A stretch of DNA of 64,000 nucleotides from NCBI RefSeq assembly GCF_001413925.1, contig NZ_LBMJ01000001.1, positions 496,001-560,000 of the forward strand. The letters are read 5' to 3'. The stretch comes from Nonlabens sp. YIK11 (GTDB taxonomy: Bacteria; Bacteroidota; Bacteroidia; Flavobacteriales; Flavobacteriaceae). The first letter of the stretch is position 1; each line of letters opens with the position of its first letter. The notes beneath the pieces are model-generated. The model saw nothing but the letters and a program-made list of their open reading frames with translations. It was not told the DNA's origin and did not search any database. The translations under genes were made by a program, and so were the position numbers. This document shows, piece by piece, positions 62,468 through 64,000 of this stretch.

Positions 62468-62673
62468 TTTCCTTTGAAATCTTTTACCCTGCCGGAGTAA
62501 AGATGCCAAACTCCAATACAAATAGCGAGTAATACTAATACCAAAATAGACTCATCAATTGGAACAGGATCACCTACTGGTGGGGCTGGACCTCCCATTT
62601 TAGGCACCGGCGGAGAATCTGCAGAACCTTGCAGCACCAAAGCTGTGGTGAAGATGTAGAGTTGTATTAGCAT
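62464..62673 (-). CDS. Small membrane protein, PID-CTERM-like
   Basis: 69 residues. A signal-like N-terminus (LIQLYIFTTALVLQGSA) precedes a Pro-rich stretch (PPVPKMGGPAPPVGDP) and a PIDESILVLVLLAICIGVW helix with a basic tail. This Pro-rich, PID motif and C-terminal helix arrangement resembles the PID-CTERM small-protein group of flavobacteria, whose sorting role is presumed. A TATTTTTG box is 18 bases upstream. Stop overlaps the ribE stop region. Confidence 0.72.
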   Translation of the reverse strand: MLIQLYIFTTALVLQGSADSPPVPKMGGPAPPVGDPVPIDESILVLVLLAICIGVWHLYSGRVKDFKGN

Positions 62674-62690
62674 TGATTATTAACTAGTAG

Positions 62691-62698
62691 CAAAAATA
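62691..62698 (-). promoter_or_regulatory. Putative -7 box for PID-CTERM-like gene
   Basis: TATTTTTG on the minus strand, exact consensus, 18 bases before the ATG. Confidence 0.45.
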
Positions 62699-62858
62699 GG
62701 GGGTTCTGATAGTTAAATACGTAAAAACGGTCTTTTTAGTTCTTATATCGTTTTTTTCATGCTATACGTCGTATAAGTTAACTTATGTTATTAACAATTT
62801 ACGAACATTCGCGTTTGAACGGCAAATTAACAAATAATGTGAAACCCCAAAACGCAAA

Positions 62859-62887
62859 AAACCTCGAAATATTACATTTCGAGGTTT
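62859..62887 (-). terminator. Terminator of the S8 peptidase gene
   Basis: AAACCTCGAAAT / ATTTCGAGGTTT, a perfect 12-bp stem with a 5-base loop; on the minus strand a T run follows. It lies 22 bp past the peptidase stop. Confidence 0.85.
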
Positions 62888-62909
62888 ATCTTACAAATTG
62901 AGACGTTAT

Positions 62910-64000
62910 CTACATTTTAGAAGCTAGAATCAAGGCATTGTAAAGGTTTGCCATTTTTCCAGAAACAGTAATCTCATCAAAGCCTTTTTTACTCTCGTCA
63001 CCTAAAACTACATCAATACTGGTTGTCAAACCGCTGTCCAAAATGACTTGCTTAGTCTGTGCCGCTGTTAATTTTGGGAACTGAGATCTTATCACCGCCG
63101 CCACTCCTGCTACTGCTGGTGAGGCCATACTAGTACCACCTGCATTTCTGTACTCGTTTAATGGTGCCGTAGAATATATAGCGACGCCTGGAGCGAAGAT
63201 GTCAACAGAAGATCTTCCATAGTTGGAGAAGTTAGCAACCATCTTTGGACCGTAAGTAGGTGCAAGTGCGCCAACGGTCAAGAAGTTATCAGAAATGTTG
63301 GCTCCTGTTCCTTCTTGGTCTTGTGGGTATACCTGAGTGAAATCCGTATCTATAGACTCATTACCGGCTGCATTTACAATAAGCACATCCTTGCTTGCGG
63401 CATATTTTATCGCATCCCATACCCATTCTGGATTAGGAGAATGATACTTTCCAAAGCTTGTATTAATGACTTTAGCGCCATTGTCTGCTGCATAGCGTAT
63501 TGCTTTAGCAACATCCTTGTCGTACTCATCTGCTTGAGAAACGGCTCTCAATACCATAATCTGTGCATTGTTGGCGACGCCATTAACGCCTAAGCCATTA
63601 TTACGCTCTGCCGCAACGATACCTGCAACGTGAGTCCCATGAAAAGCATCGGCTTTTTTAGGATCTGGTCCAGAATATTCATTATTACCATAAACACCCG
63701 TATCCCAAACATAAGGGTCATCACCTAATATATCTCTACGATAATTGGTTTTAAGCTTATCACCGTTCATAAGACTTGTAGCGCTGTTGATCAATTTAGT
63801 CAACTCTTCTTTAGCTTGGTCTGCAGATTCTAGTCCTTGCGCCATATAGGCTTTCAAGGTAGCAGCTGCCTGCTGCACTTGAGGATCATCAGATTTGGCA
63901 GCCTTTTCTATATCCTCGTTGGTATAGTCATCTTTACCAGAGAATTTCTCAAGCGTTGCATCAACCTGATTGATTTGCTGTAGGATTTGCTCATAAACCA
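62910..64000 (-). CDS. S8 family serine peptidase (subtilase), 5' end beyond window
   Basis: 363 codons are visible and the frame runs past the window edge, so the N-terminus and catalytic Asp are not seen. The visible part has the His motif AFHGTHVAGIVAAERNNG, the oxyanion Asn region IVNAAGNES and the Ser motif NAGGTSMASPAVAGVAA. Before the His motif is a helical stretch (KDDYTNEDIEKAAK to LMNGDKL) that is an insertion between the Asp and His regions in several Bacteroidota subtilases. No sorting domain at the C-terminus (ends ALILASKM). Likely periplasmic or surface proteolysis. Confidence 0.9.
   Translation of the reverse strand, partial: VYEQILQQINQVDATLEKFSGKDDYTNEDIEKAAKSDDPQVQQAAATLKAYMAQGLESADQAKEELTKLINSATSLMNGDKLKTNYRRDILGDDPYVWDTGVYGNNEYSGPDPKKADAFHGTHVAGIVAAERNNGLGVNGVANNAQIMVLRAVSQADEYDKDVAKAIRYAADNGAKVINTSFGKYHSPNPEWVWDAIKYAASKDVLIVNAAGNESIDTDFTQVYPQDQEGTGANISDNFLTVGALAPTYGPKMVANFSNYGRSSVDIFAPGVAIYSTAPLNEYRNAGGTSMASPAVAGVAAVIRSQFPKLTAAQTKQVILDSGLTTSIDVVLGDESKKGFDEITVSGKMANLYNALILASKM

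Noticed and set aside
1..64000. CRISPR array, tRNA, rRNA or insertion sequence
   Set aside because: Searched by eye for spaced direct repeats, tRNA-like arms and transposase motifs; none was convincing. The palindromes are too widely and unevenly spaced for CRISPR.

Overview
The window is a chromosomal segment of a marine-type Flavobacteriaceae (Bacteroidota). Evidence: type IX secretion genes and a sorting domain, HU-CCDC81/SPOR, DUF4292, DUF5687 and bactofilin families, an F1Fo operon without beta and epsilon genes, lipoprotein signals of SC type, and promoters of the TAnnTTTG class. The dense palindrome CGCTTTCGCGAAAGCG (21 perfect copies) recalls genera such as Nonlabens or Dokdonia; that placement is inference. 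No rRNA, tRNA, CRISPR, prophage or insertion sequence was seen.

Layout. 0-3 kb: pheS with three small downstream genes, then a ceramidase-like membrane protein. 3-5.5 kb: HU/SPOR protein, beta-barrel, thioesterase. 5.7-14 kb: envelope operon on the minus strand (flippase, dut, TlpA-like lipoprotein, sugar nucleotidyltransferase, TPR, DUF4292, EnvC). 14-19 kb: rsmI, an AT-rich AlbA_2 gene, PhzF and TrhO, recA. 19-22.6 kb: ECF sigma factor, anti-sigma/barrel protein, acyltransferase, then trpS. 24-29.6 kb: an isolated beta-propeller-like lipoprotein, dprA, M23 peptidase, CoA-transferase pair, PaaE-like reductase. 29.7-32.5 kb: ABC exporter pair with two tandem paralogous small membrane proteins. 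32.6-41.6 kb: porW/sprE, bactofilin, a frame-broken atpZ-like relic, DUF6168-like protein, then atpB-E-F-H-A-G. 41.7-50 kb: DoxX, a repeat-containing hypothetical, tdk-alr, mscL, asd, a T9SS cargo protein, prolyl oligopeptidase. 50-57 kb: LytTR and LuxR regulators, ABC ATPase, TonB receptor, TPR protein. 57-62.5 kb: DUF177-rpmF-fabH-accB-accC (fatty acid start), pdxA, ribE. 62.5 kb to the end: a PID-CTERM-like small protein and a subtilase cut by the window edge.

Most notable non-gene signals: the 16-bp palindrome found equally between and inside genes, read in only two of three frames inside genes (AFAKA or RFRES); one copy split by a second palindrome; two copies of a 110-120 bp structured repeat whose stems differ but still pair; a terminator-like hairpin inside the atp operon right after atpE; and 14-bp direct repeats at a 21-bp period between the LytTR and LuxR regulator genes.
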